A stretch of DNA of 64,000 bases from Paenibacillaceae bacterium (GCA_029256185.1 JAQSYI010000033.1:1-64000); one strand, 5' to 3'; positions 17,765 to 27,559 are shown, numbered from the stretch's first letter. Notes: generated by a model from the letters alone, not told the origin. Program-made: numbers and translations.

Positions 17765-17841
17765 GGCGAACCCCCTTGCTCACGCGGAAAGGCTTCCGCA
17801 TTTGTTTTGGAAGAGCATGACCATTCTGACACAATATCCTT

Positions 17842-19431
17842 TCATAGCGGCTTTTTATTCGCTAGCCACTCATCCAACTGCCGCTGCAGCTCGGCTATAA
17901 TTTTGTCGCCGCCAACTGATTTAATCTTTTGCAGAAATTCAGGCAAATATTTTTCCGGATCCAGCGTTCCCGACAACAGACCGGGACCATACTGGTCCAT
18001 AATGTTATTATAGGCGGCAATCTCGTTTCTGACAGGCGTCATATCGAATATAAAGCCTAATGTTCTGGAGCGTTCCGCTTGTTCAGTGAAAGCCTTAAGC
18101 TTCTCCCACTTTTGCGGATTTTCGTTCTCCCATGTATAATTCAGAAACTGATTGCCGAACATCCAGGCCGTTCCCGGGTTATAGCCCGAGCCTTGTGCTG
18201 TAACCCCGTCGGGCAGTTTGATGATGTTAGGTTTCCCGTCCACCTTCATCCAGTGCTTTCCTTCAATTCCGAATGAAAGAAGATTCACCAGATAGGGGTC
18301 TGAGTACAGCATGTTCAGGAACATCATGGCTCTTTCCGGATTGCTCGACGTCCTTGAGATGGAAATCATTGATCCCATGGTGTCCGTCGTATGGATGAAC
18401 GGCTTCGTCAGATCAACCTGCACCCAGTCGAACTTCAAGGAAGACGATTCCTCCTCTGCTTTGCCCGGCTTTAACCATTCCACGAAGGAAAATGCCTTTC
18501 CGCTCTTGATGCCGCCGGAGAAATCGGTTATGATCGCAGCATCCTTGTTGATATAGCCGGATTCATACCATTTGCGCTGCAGCATCAATCCTTCTTTAAA
18601 TAGAGGGTCCTCGAATTTATTGATAACTTTGAAGTCATTCGAATTGCGGTAAAGCGCACCGAAAAATGCCAGATCAATATAGTTCAAAGCGTTCGTAACG
18701 CTGTTGGCCGATACGGCATTTTGCTCCGTGTAGAACGGAACGATATTCGGTTCATTTCGCTTGATCACCTCGAACATAGGCTCGAGGTCTTCAAGCGATT
18801 TCACCTTGCTCGGGTCCAGCCGATATTTGTCCAGCAAATCTTTGCGGAGCAGCACGCCAAATTGGCTTCCCGCTTCCTTGTTCACCGGCAGCCCGTAATT
18901 ATATCCGTCCGGAAAGCGTCCGCCTTCCAGCAAGACCGGATCAATCACATTTTTCGCTGTTTGCCCGTATTTATCGAGCAGATCGTTCAACGGTAGGTAG
19001 GCGCCTTGCTGAACGCGGCTGGAAAAGCTGTCCCAATACACCGTCCATACAAGCTCGAATTTTTCACTGGCAGCGATTTTCAAATTAATTTTGTCTTTCC
19101 AGCTCCCCCAGTCAATTACGGTCATCTCGAAGGTGGCGTTGATCTTGGCCTTCAGGTAGTCGCTGACCGCTTTATTGACTTGTTGAAGATCCTTTGGCAC
19201 TTCACCGGCCGGAACATATAGGGTAATATGCTCCGGCGGAAGCTCCGAAGCCGGCGGACCGGAACCTGTGATCCCGGACGGTTTCCACTCATTCCCAGAG
19301 CTTGCCTGCCGCGGCACATTCTCCTCACGATTCGATTCCCCGCCGGCGAAGAAGCAGGCGGAAACCAATACGGATGTATATACCCAAAGAACCGAAACTG
19401 CCAAACCTGCTCTTTTGCTTATCTTGCCCAT
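17842..19431 (-). CDS. Sugar-binding lipoprotein paralogue (cassette 1, B)
   Basis: The 529-residue product from the ATG at 19431 has a lipoprotein signal ending LVSAC (C26). The longer reading frame upstream lacks a signal and is not preferred. It is strongly similar to the binding protein at 10698-12242 through the whole mature chain (shared TVIDWGSWKDK, LPVNKE, LLRKDLLDKY). It has no permease of its own and sits directly before the YesM/YesN genes. It could be a second loader for the shared permease or a ligand receptor for the sensor kinase. Confidence 0.88.
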   Translation of the reverse strand: MGKISKRAGLAVSVLWVYTSVLVSACFFAGGESNREENVPRQASSGNEWKPSGITGSGPPASELPPEHITLYVPAGEVPKDLQQVNKAVSDYLKAKINATFEMTVIDWGSWKDKINLKIAASEKFELVWTVYWDSFSSRVQQGAYLPLNDLLDKYGQTAKNVIDPVLLEGGRFPDGYNYGLPVNKEAGSQFGVLLRKDLLDKYRLDPSKVKSLEDLEPMFEVIKRNEPNIVPFYTEQNAVSANSVTNALNYIDLAFFGALYRNSNDFKVINKFEDPLFKEGLMLQRKWYESGYINKDAAIITDFSGGIKSGKAFSFVEWLKPGKAEEESSSLKFDWVQVDLTKPFIHTTDTMGSMISISRTSSNPERAMMFLNMLYSDPYLVNLLSFGIEGKHWMKVDGKPNIIKLPDGVTAQGSGYNPGTAWMFGNQFLNYTWENENPQKWEKLKAFTEQAERSRTLGFIFDMTPVRNEIAAYNNIMDQYGPGLLSGTLDPEKYLPEFLQKIKSVGGDKIIAELQRQLDEWLANKKPL

Positions 19432-19577
19432 ACTTATCACCCGCCCCGCCTCGTTTTGGCTTCTGTCATTTACAGTCCATAATCCCATTTTACCAAAAAT
19501 TAGGGAGCTTATCTCTTTTTTATTACAAAACGGGGACGCCCGCCGGTCGCTGTTTGCAACCTGTTGGCCCCCCCCGA

Positions 19578-20660
19578 TCACCTTGCAACCATATCATTCA
19601 TACCGATACGTTGATAGGTTTCCGTATTTACGGCCACATCCGCATCCCGGATGCGTTCATCAATCATCCGATCGTATGCCTGCGCGCCCAAATGGCTTAT
19701 TATTGCTTCTTTCACTTCATGAAACTGCAGATACCCTGCCGGACTCCTCTTGATGCACCGTGCAAGGATGTAAGCCCCGTTCTCTTGGAACACGTCCGTT
19801 ATCCCGCCTTCAGTCAGGTCAGTCACCTTCGTGTGTAAAATGGGATGAACCAAAGCGTCGCTGCGCGCGGTATCCGCATCCATGCTCAAATATTCAAAAT
19901 TTGCATCCGCTGCGTACTTGGAGGCGGCGGCTTCCGCGCCCATCCCCCGGTCGATGTCTTCTTTCATGAGCTTCAGTATTTCTTTCGCTTGTTCACCCGT
20001 TGCGGAAATTTTCAGCAATTCGATGAGATCTTGCTTTTTATAACGTTCCTTGTTGGCCTGGTAATACCCTTCCAGCTCTTCCTCCGGGAAGCGGGATTGC
20101 CAGTGAAGCGCCTTCTTCAATTCTCCGGCCGTATTGGAGTTCACGATATGATAGTAATCCGCTTTACTGTAACGAACAGGACCGAAGATAACCGCCTTAT
20201 CTCGCTTCGCGCGCGCTCTCCTTTCATTTTCAGCATGGAGTCTGTTCAAGAATCCCTCATACGAGATGTCCGTAATAATTTGGTTTTCCTTCGCTACGAT
20301 TTGCGGCATTTTGCTTGCGACGGCATCCGCTAACGCATCCTGCCTGAGCTTATCCAGCGGCACTTCTCCCTCATAATTCGCCGTCCAGAATTCCGCATCC
20401 GTGCTTGCACCATACTTGGAATGGAAGTATGCGGATACTTTCGCCCGATTGACCGCAAGGCTTAGTTGAAATTCAGCCAATGTGAGCGGCTCTCCATCAA
20501 TAAGGGCAACTACCGCATGCCCCTCCAGCTTGTTGCTCGCGTCCCCGCTCATCCCCGCTGCCGAAACGGCGGCCACAAGGGCAATGACTGCAAAAACGAG
20601 CTGTCTGATGCGCCGATGCAGCCTTCTTACTTCTCCGCCGGACTTCACGCTCTTGTTCAC
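19578..20660 (-). CDS. SurA/PrsA-like foldase (peptidyl-prolyl isomerase family)
   Basis: The 360-residue protein starts at GTG with a strong GGAGGAGG site. It has one N-terminal hydrophobic segment (about 20-38), so it is secreted or membrane-anchored. A SurA-N-like helical region (about 50-215) is followed by a parvulin-like domain (about 215-330) that is poorly conserved, so isomerase activity is uncertain. Its place between secreted carbohydrate-active proteins and a binding lipoprotein suggests a dedicated chaperone for their folding outside the membrane. Could instead be a non-catalytic holdase. Confidence 0.7.
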   Translation of the reverse strand: MNKSVKSGGEVRRLHRRIRQLVFAVIALVAAVSAAGMSGDASNKLEGHAVVALIDGEPLTLAEFQLSLAVNRAKVSAYFHSKYGASTDAEFWTANYEGEVPLDKLRQDALADAVASKMPQIVAKENQIITDISYEGFLNRLHAENERRARAKRDKAVIFGPVRYSKADYYHIVNSNTAGELKKALHWQSRFPEEELEGYYQANKERYKKQDLIELLKISATGEQAKEILKLMKEDIDRGMGAEAAASKYAADANFEYLSMDADTARSDALVHPILHTKVTDLTEGGITDVFQENGAYILARCIKRSPAGYLQFHEVKEAIISHLGAQAYDRMIDERIRDADVAVNTETYQRIGMNDMVAR

Positions 20661-20710
20661 GAATCAGCCTCCTCCCCCGGATGATTATCGTTATGAAAGC
20701 CGACCGGGTC

Positions 20711-20738
20711 CGGCGTCAACTGGCACCAGTTGACGCCG
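20711..20738 (-). terminator. 13-bp perfect hairpin between beta-helix and foldase genes
   Basis: CGGCGTCAACTGG (20711-20723) and CCAGTTGACGCCG (20726-20738) are perfect inverted repeats around CA. No T-run follows in either direction. It could be a processing or attenuation hairpin, a weak terminator, or an operator. Confidence 0.45.
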
Positions 20739-20765
20739 CCGGTAATGCGGACCCACAGCTTATCC

Positions 20766-23660
20766 TTACTCCGGATATATCGTCCGTGCCGTCAGCGGAT
20801 GCATGCCATCCTTCCCATCCCACACAAATACCTTCAAATAAGCGCTGTTCACATCCTCCGGCATGATAATATTTTCAGTCAATACCGCATATTCATAGCT
20901 CTTGATGATAATGTCCTTAAGGCTTGATTTGACCAGTCCTTTCTCATTGAAGACGGCAAGAATCAAGGTGACCGTCTGCTGCTTGTCGGTGGAATTGATC
21001 ACTCTGGTCGAAGCATGCACAACGCCGTATGGCGTGAATGAGCCAAGGGCATTCCCATTCACATCCGTAATGGCCGGAGCCGGAACGATAAATCCGGGCC
21101 CTACGATCACCTCGGAGCTGTTGCTCGTTAATCTCTGCCCGTTAATGAAGACGCTGGCCGTCAAGTTTGCCGACCCCTGCGAAACTCCGGTGATCACGCC
21201 GTCCTCCGATACGGTTATCGCTGCGCTGTCCGATGCAAATTCCACCTCTAGCCCCGCCGCCATCAAATCCAGTGCTTTTCCTTTGCTGTCTGTTCCCGTC
21301 ACCGACAGACCCATGGTATGGCCCAGTCTCAGCTGAAGTCTGTCTGCGGTTAAGACAATGTTAGTGAGGTTCTCCGGACTGAAATCTTCTTCCCATAAAA
21401 ATTTGACCGCATCTGCCGCGACTTCTCCATCCGCTTTGTCGGACAATTGCACATTGCCGCCTGTACCGGCTTTGAAGTAGTGGATGCCAAAGGGGAGCCA
21501 TTGACCGCCCGGGACCGTCTCATTAACTGCGTACGTCTTGGACCCGCCGTCAAAGTTTACTGTGAAGGAAGCATTGCGAGCCCTGCCCGCTGTCCCGTCC
21601 GGCAGCTGGTAATAGACAGAATAATAGCCGTCCTGCAGCAAATTAGGCGTCCAGGTAATCGTATTCGCTCCCGTTCCCTTGGGAATGGTCACAAAGTCGC
21701 CGTTATAGGCGGTATTCCCGGTCTGATTCGTCCAGTTTCCCGTCTTGACTGCATCCGCATTATCCACGATTACAGCGCTGCTGGTCTTGACTGTAATCGG
21801 ATCGCTTGGGGCCGATTCGTTCCCGGCAAGATCCCTCGCAACCACGTAGAAGGAGTAGGCTGTATCCGGCGCAAGCCCCGTTACCGTTCCATTGCCGCTC
21901 ATGATAACGGAAGAGAGCAGCGTATCGTCAGCAGCATCGTAAATATCGGCGTCCAGCGGCACCCCGTTCTCCGAAGCGCTCCACGTCAAGTTTACCGTCG
22001 TATCCGTGCGATCAATTGCGGCAAGCTCAATCGGCTTATTCGGCGCAACCGTATCGGAGATCGTACTGGCCGGGTCCTCGAATACGCCTATATCCGGTGC
22101 CCCCGTATAGAGTGCATTGCCCCAGAAGTCTTTGCCTCCGTTCACGGGCATGGCTCTTCCCTTGCCGATTAGCGGAGAATTTGGCTTCAGCTTGTAGCCT
22201 TCTACTGACGCGATGCCATCAACACCCGTGCCTGGATTGACGAACAGCGGATCGTAGGTCAAATTGTTCACGCCTTGAACGGGCGGCGCCGAGCCGAAGA
22301 AGTTATTGTTATAAAATTTTGGACCGGCCGGGTACGGAGCGTTCCCCTTCGATGTGTAAAAAATATTGTTAATGAACGTGGAGTCTGGATTATCCGACAA
22401 AATGAATCCGTCGTCGTTGTCGTTATAAAACACATTGTTGTAAAATACCGTCGGGTCCTTTATGTTCATCGTCACGCCCCTAAACCCGTTATGCTGATCA
22501 TTCTGGCTGATATTGTACCGAAACACCGTCGTTCCGTTTTTTAATTGTCCCATGTCCATAGTGAAGCCACCCGTGTTGTCATGGGAATAATTGTACTGGA
22601 ACAGATGATTTCCTTGTGCCAAAATGTCTACGTCGAACGCGTTGGAATCCGTATCTGAGCTGTTCTTATAATGAACGCGCGCCACTTCATTGTTCTGGAA
22701 CGTCGCCCCAAGCGTCTTCCATACCCACATGCCTGCAATCCATTTGCCGTCAACGGAATTGATGCCGACGTCGTACGCCGAATTGTGTTCGACAAGCGGA
22801 TTATTGGAGACCCCGACAACGATCGCGTCAGATCCTGTTTTATTGAACGTATTGTTGCGAATTACGACGTTCTGGTGGTAATAATCGAAGGAGGGTACCT
22901 TTCCGTCGATATTGATGCCCATCGTTCTGATGTCGTAAATCGAGCAGTCCTCAATCAGCAGGTTTTTATAAAATGCATGCTTGTCCGCAGGGACATTTTC
23001 CTCCCATTCCCAGCCGTTAACCAGAATCGCCGCATTATTGTTTTTGCTGACCCATTCTCCATCCGTATTCAGGACCGATGTGGCTCCTGTAACGGATATT
23101 CCGGTTACATCGTGAATATCCAGCCGAAGCAAGCTGATGTTACTCATAGGCCCGTTGTGGAATGCGCGGATCCACACCCCCGAACGCCGGTAATACGCGG
23201 ACTTGTAGTCGTCATAATCCAGCGGGTTGAAGTTGGTAATTTCGATATCCTGCAGCGTAATATGCTGCCGATTTTCCATAAGCACGCCGTATCTGGCGCC
23301 GCCTCCGTTAATAACAGGCTTCGTTTCTCCGCCGTATTTGCCGATCGTAATCGGGCTGCCTTCAGCACCCGAGAAACTGATTTTAAACGCTTCATTCCAA
23401 ATACTTCCGGATTTTAACAAGATCTGATCTCCTGGCTGAAATCGGCTGCCTCTGTCGCTCACATGCTTCAGGGTTTTCCACGGCGCGTTGACACTGGTGC
23501 CGCTGTTGCTGTTGCTTCCCGCCTCGGAGTCCACGTAATAAACGGTGCCGGTTGCGGCGCTCGCCATACGGATCGGCGGGATAGCCACTACAGTTAACAG
23601 CAGAAGCGATACTGCCAGCAGCATTGCAAGTTTAGCCCTGTATGGTAGTTTCCTTCTCAC
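20766..23660 (-). CDS. Secreted right-handed beta-helix polysaccharide-active protein
   Basis: The 964-residue product has a signal peptide ending ASA (about 36). A parallel beta-helix domain (40-530) with repeated short Asn/Asp-rich strands (VIRNNTFNKT, VFRYNISQND, VFYNNVFYND) is of the kind seen in PL6/pectate-lyase-like enzymes and some glycosidases. Then come an FN3-like domain (about 540-630), a golvesin-like domain (about 632-755), a Big_2-type Ig domain (about 765-850) and a C-terminal beta-sandwich. It probably cleaves or binds an extracellular polysaccharide; exact activity cannot be read off. It is followed by the foldase gene on the same strand. Confidence 0.8.
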   Translation of the reverse strand: MRRKLPYRAKLAMLLAVSLLLLTVVAIPPIRMASAATGTVYYVDSEAGSNSNSGTSVNAPWKTLKHVSDRGSRFQPGDQILLKSGSIWNEAFKISFSGAEGSPITIGKYGGETKPVINGGGARYGVLMENRQHITLQDIEITNFNPLDYDDYKSAYYRRSGVWIRAFHNGPMSNISLLRLDIHDVTGISVTGATSVLNTDGEWVSKNNNAAILVNGWEWEENVPADKHAFYKNLLIEDCSIYDIRTMGINIDGKVPSFDYYHQNVVIRNNTFNKTGSDAIVVGVSNNPLVEHNSAYDVGINSVDGKWIAGMWVWKTLGATFQNNEVARVHYKNSSDTDSNAFDVDILAQGNHLFQYNYSHDNTGGFTMDMGQLKNGTTVFRYNISQNDQHNGFRGVTMNIKDPTVFYNNVFYNDNDDGFILSDNPDSTFINNIFYTSKGNAPYPAGPKFYNNNFFGSAPPVQGVNNLTYDPLFVNPGTGVDGIASVEGYKLKPNSPLIGKGRAMPVNGGKDFWGNALYTGAPDIGVFEDPASTISDTVAPNKPIELAAIDRTDTTVNLTWSASENGVPLDADIYDAADDTLLSSVIMSGNGTVTGLAPDTAYSFYVVARDLAGNESAPSDPITVKTSSAVIVDNADAVKTGNWTNQTGNTAYNGDFVTIPKGTGANTITWTPNLLQDGYYSVYYQLPDGTAGRARNASFTVNFDGGSKTYAVNETVPGGQWLPFGIHYFKAGTGGNVQLSDKADGEVAADAVKFLWEEDFSPENLTNIVLTADRLQLRLGHTMGLSVTGTDSKGKALDLMAAGLEVEFASDSAAITVSEDGVITGVSQGSANLTASVFINGQRLTSNSSEVIVGPGFIVPAPAITDVNGNALGSFTPYGVVHASTRVINSTDKQQTVTLILAVFNEKGLVKSSLKDIIIKSYEYAVLTENIIMPEDVNSAYLKVFVWDGKDGMHPLTARTIYPE

Positions 23661-23734
23661 ATATATACCTCCTTAATCAATCGAAAGACGATATCTGCAG
23701 CCTGTGCCAGGGTTACCCCCATTCCGCACCTTGA

Positions 23735-26428
23735 TTAATAAAGCTCCAATTGCTTGGCGATGAATGACAGCTCATACAATCCGATCTCACCATCGCCATC
23801 CAGATCATAATCGGGATTCCAGCGAACATGCCCTGAGGTTACACCGTAATGGCCGGCAATAATAGCGATTTCCGTGACGTCATAACCGGGATCGCCGAAA
23901 TCTCCAGTCGTGCTGGTAATCACGAAGCTTTGGAATCGCAGAGCTGCTGCATACAAGCCTGCGACAGCCTGCTCCAACTGTTCATTAGTGGCTGATGCGT
24001 TATCGGCAACCGTTTGTGCTCCCGCAATCGCGGCTCCAAGTGCAGCTTTCGCCTTTTGCGGATAGTTGCCGATCAGATAGCCAACAACTGCCTGATCATA
24101 GAGCCCTTGCACATTTTCAATGAGCGCATCCAACTCCGTATAGTCAGACTGTGTAGAAACATGCGCAACGGCTCCAGCGGTATTCCCCGCCTGTTTGCTG
24201 CCCTGGGCATCGGCAACCGTTACCTGCTCGACCCGGAAACTCCCTGTTCCCGATGCGTGTACCGCAGTAAAACCAAGCGACAGTATGTTCCCATCTCCCG
24301 TAAATGCATGCTCAAGACCCAGGTTGGCCAACATAACACGGATCGTTCCGGCGTTCGTGTCTGCATAGGAATCGATGATTTCCGAATGGGCGCCAATCGC
24401 TGCCGCACTTCCCGCTTTATAGGCGAAGATCTGCGGATCGTAGGAGAGCGTAATATCTTCGGCAGATACTTGACTGGCATTCGTTAATCCTACGAATATG
24501 GTTACGTCAGATCCGAGTTCAACGTTCATACTTCCTGCAGTCAGTGTTACCGCCAATGTATGCGGCTCAACCTGTGCTGCGGTATAGACGAAGGAAGTGG
24601 CATTCGTGTGCCGGATTCCGTCTCCGCCGACCGTTGCGGTATACATGCCGCTGGTAAATACGTCATCGTTGATAGGAAACGTAAAGGAATAATGTCCTTG
24701 CGCATCACTGGCCGCTTGGTCGATATGAACCAGCTTGCCGTCAGCATCACCAACCACGACTGTGACGTCCCGTTGTTGTAAGCCATACGTTTGACCTGAT
24801 ACTGTAATGAGATTGGTATCGTTTTCTATTGCAACGTTTACCGATATTTCCTCCTGAGGCGGATTCATCGACTGAAAGGCTGCAAGCCCCCATAAGCTTC
24901 GGGCCTTTTTGGTCGGTTCCCCATTAGTCGTCCAGCCCCACTGTCCCCTCTTGCTGAAGCCGCCGTCATTCAGGACCGCGTTCATAATTACTTGCCTATT
25001 ATTCCACGGCTCCGCGATCCCCAGCGCGCTGAGCGGGACTGCCGCTTCAATCGTGTATCCCTTTCCATCCGTATCCGCCGTCAGTTTCATATCAATATTC
25101 GGATATGTTATGCCGCCGTTGACATAGATATAATTTTGCACTCCGTTGGTGAGCCCGCCGCTTAGAACAATTTGCGCATCAGATGGAAGCATTGTCTGCT
25201 TACTCTCCGGGTAAAGCTTATAATCCAAATCCTCCATTCCAAGGAAAATCTCCAGATTGTCCCCATTCCAAATATTAGCCCCTGTCTGAGTGTTTTCCAT
25301 CGGAGTGGGATCTTTTATTTTAGCCCCCACGTACAATACGTCATAATCATACTTTAAATAAACCTCAGCGCTGTGCTTCGCATTGTTGGCATCAACCTCG
25401 CCAGCGATTGATGCGGATAATGCGCCTGACCAATCTCCGGAGGGGACTCCGTTCGCATCGGTTTCTATAACACCGTCAATGTGTATGGGATTCGGTGCGA
25501 AACGAATCTCTGTTTCCGCTGGGTATACCATATCTCCCGGATCTGTCGGATTAGCCCCCGGGGCGGCATAACCGAACGATGCCCGGGTTATATACGGATG
25601 TTTCATGCCATACAGCTCACCGGATGTATAAGCCGGCAGCCTGATCTGCACATATTTGGTTCCCTGAGGCAACCCCTCTATTTTCAGTGCGGTCGGAATC
25701 CATTGCGAGTTGTCCAGGAATGGCGTCTTTGCATAATGACTGCTTGTGGTGGCGTTGGTAAAGCTCACGCCATCCGTGGAAGTCCACACCTCGAAGTAAC
25801 GGGACGGAGCAAAATTGTAATAGCCCTCGACGTATACTGTCTTGAACTCTTTTCCAGCCGGAGCCTCATAGGTCATCGCCTGATCAGAAAGCGTTGCATC
25901 ATTTCTCCGGATGTAAGAAAGTGCCGCAAAGGTCCGTGCATCCAAAATTTTGCTGATGTCCGACAAGTTTACAACATTCAAATTGCCGGTATTCGCTCCT
26001 TGGACGAACTGAGCAAAATCCGTCATATTGTCGACCAAGTAGGTGACAGGGTCAAAAGCCGCCGAGTTGCTTTTCAATGTAATGGCGTCCAACTGGAAGT
26101 CCCCGCCGATTGCCGCGTCCTTGTAGTAGCTCGCTTGCGGCATCATCACCTTCAAATAGCGGGTTCCCGCCGAAATGGGGCCGGAAACATATGTCGCCTT
26201 CACGGTGTTTCTATTCTGCATTAAATCGGGGCGCAGCTGCCGGACCATCGTCACCTGACCTGCGTTGTCATACCCTCCGGTTATTGGATTGTACACGGCC
26301 TCGCAGACCGATAAACCGCCCGCATCGTTAAAGTTCAATCCCCATTTATTGAAAATCACATCAATTGAGATTGATTTGAACTCTGCGCTGCCCGCATCGT
26401 AGACCACTTCGCCCCCTGCCCTTGCCAT
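23735..26428 (-). CDS. C-terminal part of frameshifted secreted cohesin/dockerin-like binding protein
   Basis: This frame continues the protein begun at 27117 after a one-base shift near 26420. Modules in order: two discoidin-like beta-sandwiches (about 1-290), a CBM9/DOMON-like module (about 300-530), an Ig-like domain (to about 640), a cohesin-like domain (LAVTLTAGSMNVELGSDVTI onward, about 645-780), a FIVAR-type helical segment (about 785-860), and a dockerin-like end with the calcium-loop pattern DYDLDGDGEIG. No catalytic domain was recognised, so it appears to be a scaffold or adhesin. It lacks its own start and signal, so alone it would not be a functional secreted protein. Confidence 0.75.
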   Translation of the reverse strand: MARAGGEVVYDAGSAEFKSISIDVIFNKWGLNFNDAGGLSVCEAVYNPITGGYDNAGQVTMVRQLRPDLMQNRNTVKATYVSGPISAGTRYLKVMMPQASYYKDAAIGGDFQLDAITLKSNSAAFDPVTYLVDNMTDFAQFVQGANTGNLNVVNLSDISKILDARTFAALSYIRRNDATLSDQAMTYEAPAGKEFKTVYVEGYYNFAPSRYFEVWTSTDGVSFTNATTSSHYAKTPFLDNSQWIPTALKIEGLPQGTKYVQIRLPAYTSGELYGMKHPYITRASFGYAAPGANPTDPGDMVYPAETEIRFAPNPIHIDGVIETDANGVPSGDWSGALSASIAGEVDANNAKHSAEVYLKYDYDVLYVGAKIKDPTPMENTQTGANIWNGDNLEIFLGMEDLDYKLYPESKQTMLPSDAQIVLSGGLTNGVQNYIYVNGGITYPNIDMKLTADTDGKGYTIEAAVPLSALGIAEPWNNRQVIMNAVLNDGGFSKRGQWGWTTNGEPTKKARSLWGLAAFQSMNPPQEEISVNVAIENDTNLITVSGQTYGLQQRDVTVVVGDADGKLVHIDQAASDAQGHYSFTFPINDDVFTSGMYTATVGGDGIRHTNATSFVYTAAQVEPHTLAVTLTAGSMNVELGSDVTIFVGLTNASQVSAEDITLSYDPQIFAYKAGSAAAIGAHSEIIDSYADTNAGTIRVMLANLGLEHAFTGDGNILSLGFTAVHASGTGSFRVEQVTVADAQGSKQAGNTAGAVAHVSTQSDYTELDALIENVQGLYDQAVVGYLIGNYPQKAKAALGAAIAGAQTVADNASATNEQLEQAVAGLYAAALRFQSFVITSTTGDFGDPGYDVTEIAIIAGHYGVTSGHVRWNPDYDLDGDGEIGLYELSFIAKQLELY

Positions 26429-27117
26429 CTGCCTTCAGCTGATGTTAGTCCCGTATGACTGAACGTGTGATTCCAATTGCTCAACGGATCGACGAATTTA
26501 CCTCTAGCGTTAAACGGTACGACGCCTCCTTCAACAATTGGGACAGGTGCTGTAGGATCGGGTGTCGATCTGCCGTTGATAACAATCGCCGGTGCGGCAG
26601 TTCCTTCCTTGGTAGAAAACTGAATTTCGTTCGCACTGCCTGTCAGAATAAGGGTGTACGTCCCATCCCCGGTAATCAGATCAGAAACGTCAAAGGAATG
26701 GCTTGTACCTGCCGCAAAGGTGGCATCCGATTTTACATCAAGCAGAGCAACGGGCTGGGGGACGTTCGTATAAGAAATGGTCGTCTCCGTCCAATTCGTA
26801 GCGCTTCCTCCATATACGCTGATTGTAGCGGTTCCGCCCTTTACACTCGTCAGATTCAGAACGGCAGATTCCACTTCCCCTGCCCCGCTAATTGCAAATT
26901 TCATAAAAGCTCGTTTGCTGCTGCCCAGAACAGTCATGGAGGTTCCACTGCCGGTACTGTCACCGCGGCTCGTCCCCCACATCCAGTTATCGTCAGTCGG
27001 CTGAAAAACTGCGGCAGCTGCTCCCGCGATCTGAACATTCATTGCCAATAGATTAGAAGCAATCAGAAGTATGACTAATAAGAAGGATATTACCGATTTT
27101 TTGTTACTTATTATCAC
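26356..27117 (-). CDS. N-terminal part of the frameshifted binding protein (CBM96-like)
   Basis: It starts at GTG (27117), with GGAGG 7 nt upstream. It has a signal peptide (SVISFLLVILLIASNLLAMN...) and a DNRLRE/CBM96-like beta-sandwich (about 37-180, beginning FQPTDDNWMWGTSRGDSTGS) closely related to the N-terminal module of the divergent GH16 protein. It then enters the next domain and runs out of frame shortly after a 5-G run; one extra G there would join it to the downstream frame, giving a protein of about 1,128 residues. CBM96 members are linked to alginate binding, but binding here is unproven. Confidence 0.7.
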   Translation of the reverse strand: MIISNKKSVISFLLVILLIASNLLAMNVQIAGAAAAVFQPTDDNWMWGTSRGDSTGSGTSMTVLGSSKRAFMKFAISGAGEVESAVLNLTSVKGGTATISVYGGSATNWTETTISYTNVPQPVALLDVKSDATFAAGTSHSFDVSDLITGDGTYTLILTGSANEIQFSTKEGTAAPAIVINGRSTPDPTAPVPIVEGGVVPFNARGKFVDPLSNWNHTFSHTGLTSAEGRWQGQGAKWSTMRAAQSSNQSQLM

Positions 27118-27295
27118 ATACCCACCTCCATAAGTTTCCCAAAAACATGCAGTAGTTTCATCTTTTCTCCCTTCCAACACTCGATTTCGGACTATCTGTG
27201 TCCCTGTCACGATCTTAACGCATCGGATCCTCCTCCCCGCCTTCTGCCGCCGTTATCTCGCAGGACGTACCGCTATCCGGGTTCAATTTATATGT

Positions 27296-27309
27296 TAAAA
27301 GCGCTTACT
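27296..27309. promoter_or_regulatory. Candidate cre (CcpA) site between divergent genes
   Basis: TAAAAGCGCTTACT matches the cre pattern TGWAANCGNTNWCA at all defined positions except the second and last. It lies 180 bp before the minus-strand binding-protein gene and 120 bp before the GH16 promoter, so glucose repression of one or both is plausible. Confidence 0.35.
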
Positions 27310-27413
27310 TTTTTAAACTAGACAATGAGGTGACCTATTTAATGTTTTCATGACTTCAATCGTCCTCCGAGGCCATTCTTTAACAAAAAGAACAAAGAGG
27401 TCATCTTAATTCA

Positions 27414-27443
27414 TTGTTAGCGATTCCAAATTTACTGTATAAT
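27414..27443 (+). promoter_or_regulatory. Promoter of the GH16 gene
   Basis: Plus strand: TTGTTA (27414-27419), 18-bp spacer, TATAAT (27438-27443). Predicted start near 27450 leaves a 5' leader of about 110 nt. The remaining intergenic sequence (27118-27413) holds the candidate cre site and otherwise nothing recognised. Confidence 0.55.
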
Positions 27444-27559
27444 TGCGTCGCATGATACCTATTCTCGCAGCCGGGCGTTACCGAAACGCCTGCAGCAGAT
27501 TCAATGAAAGGGGGACATGAAATAAATCGGTTAAAAAAACGAATCAGGGAGAAATGAAT

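Noticed and set aside
19432..19581. N-terminal extension of the second binding lipoprotein
   Set aside because: It would bury the lipoprotein signal 50 residues inside the chain.
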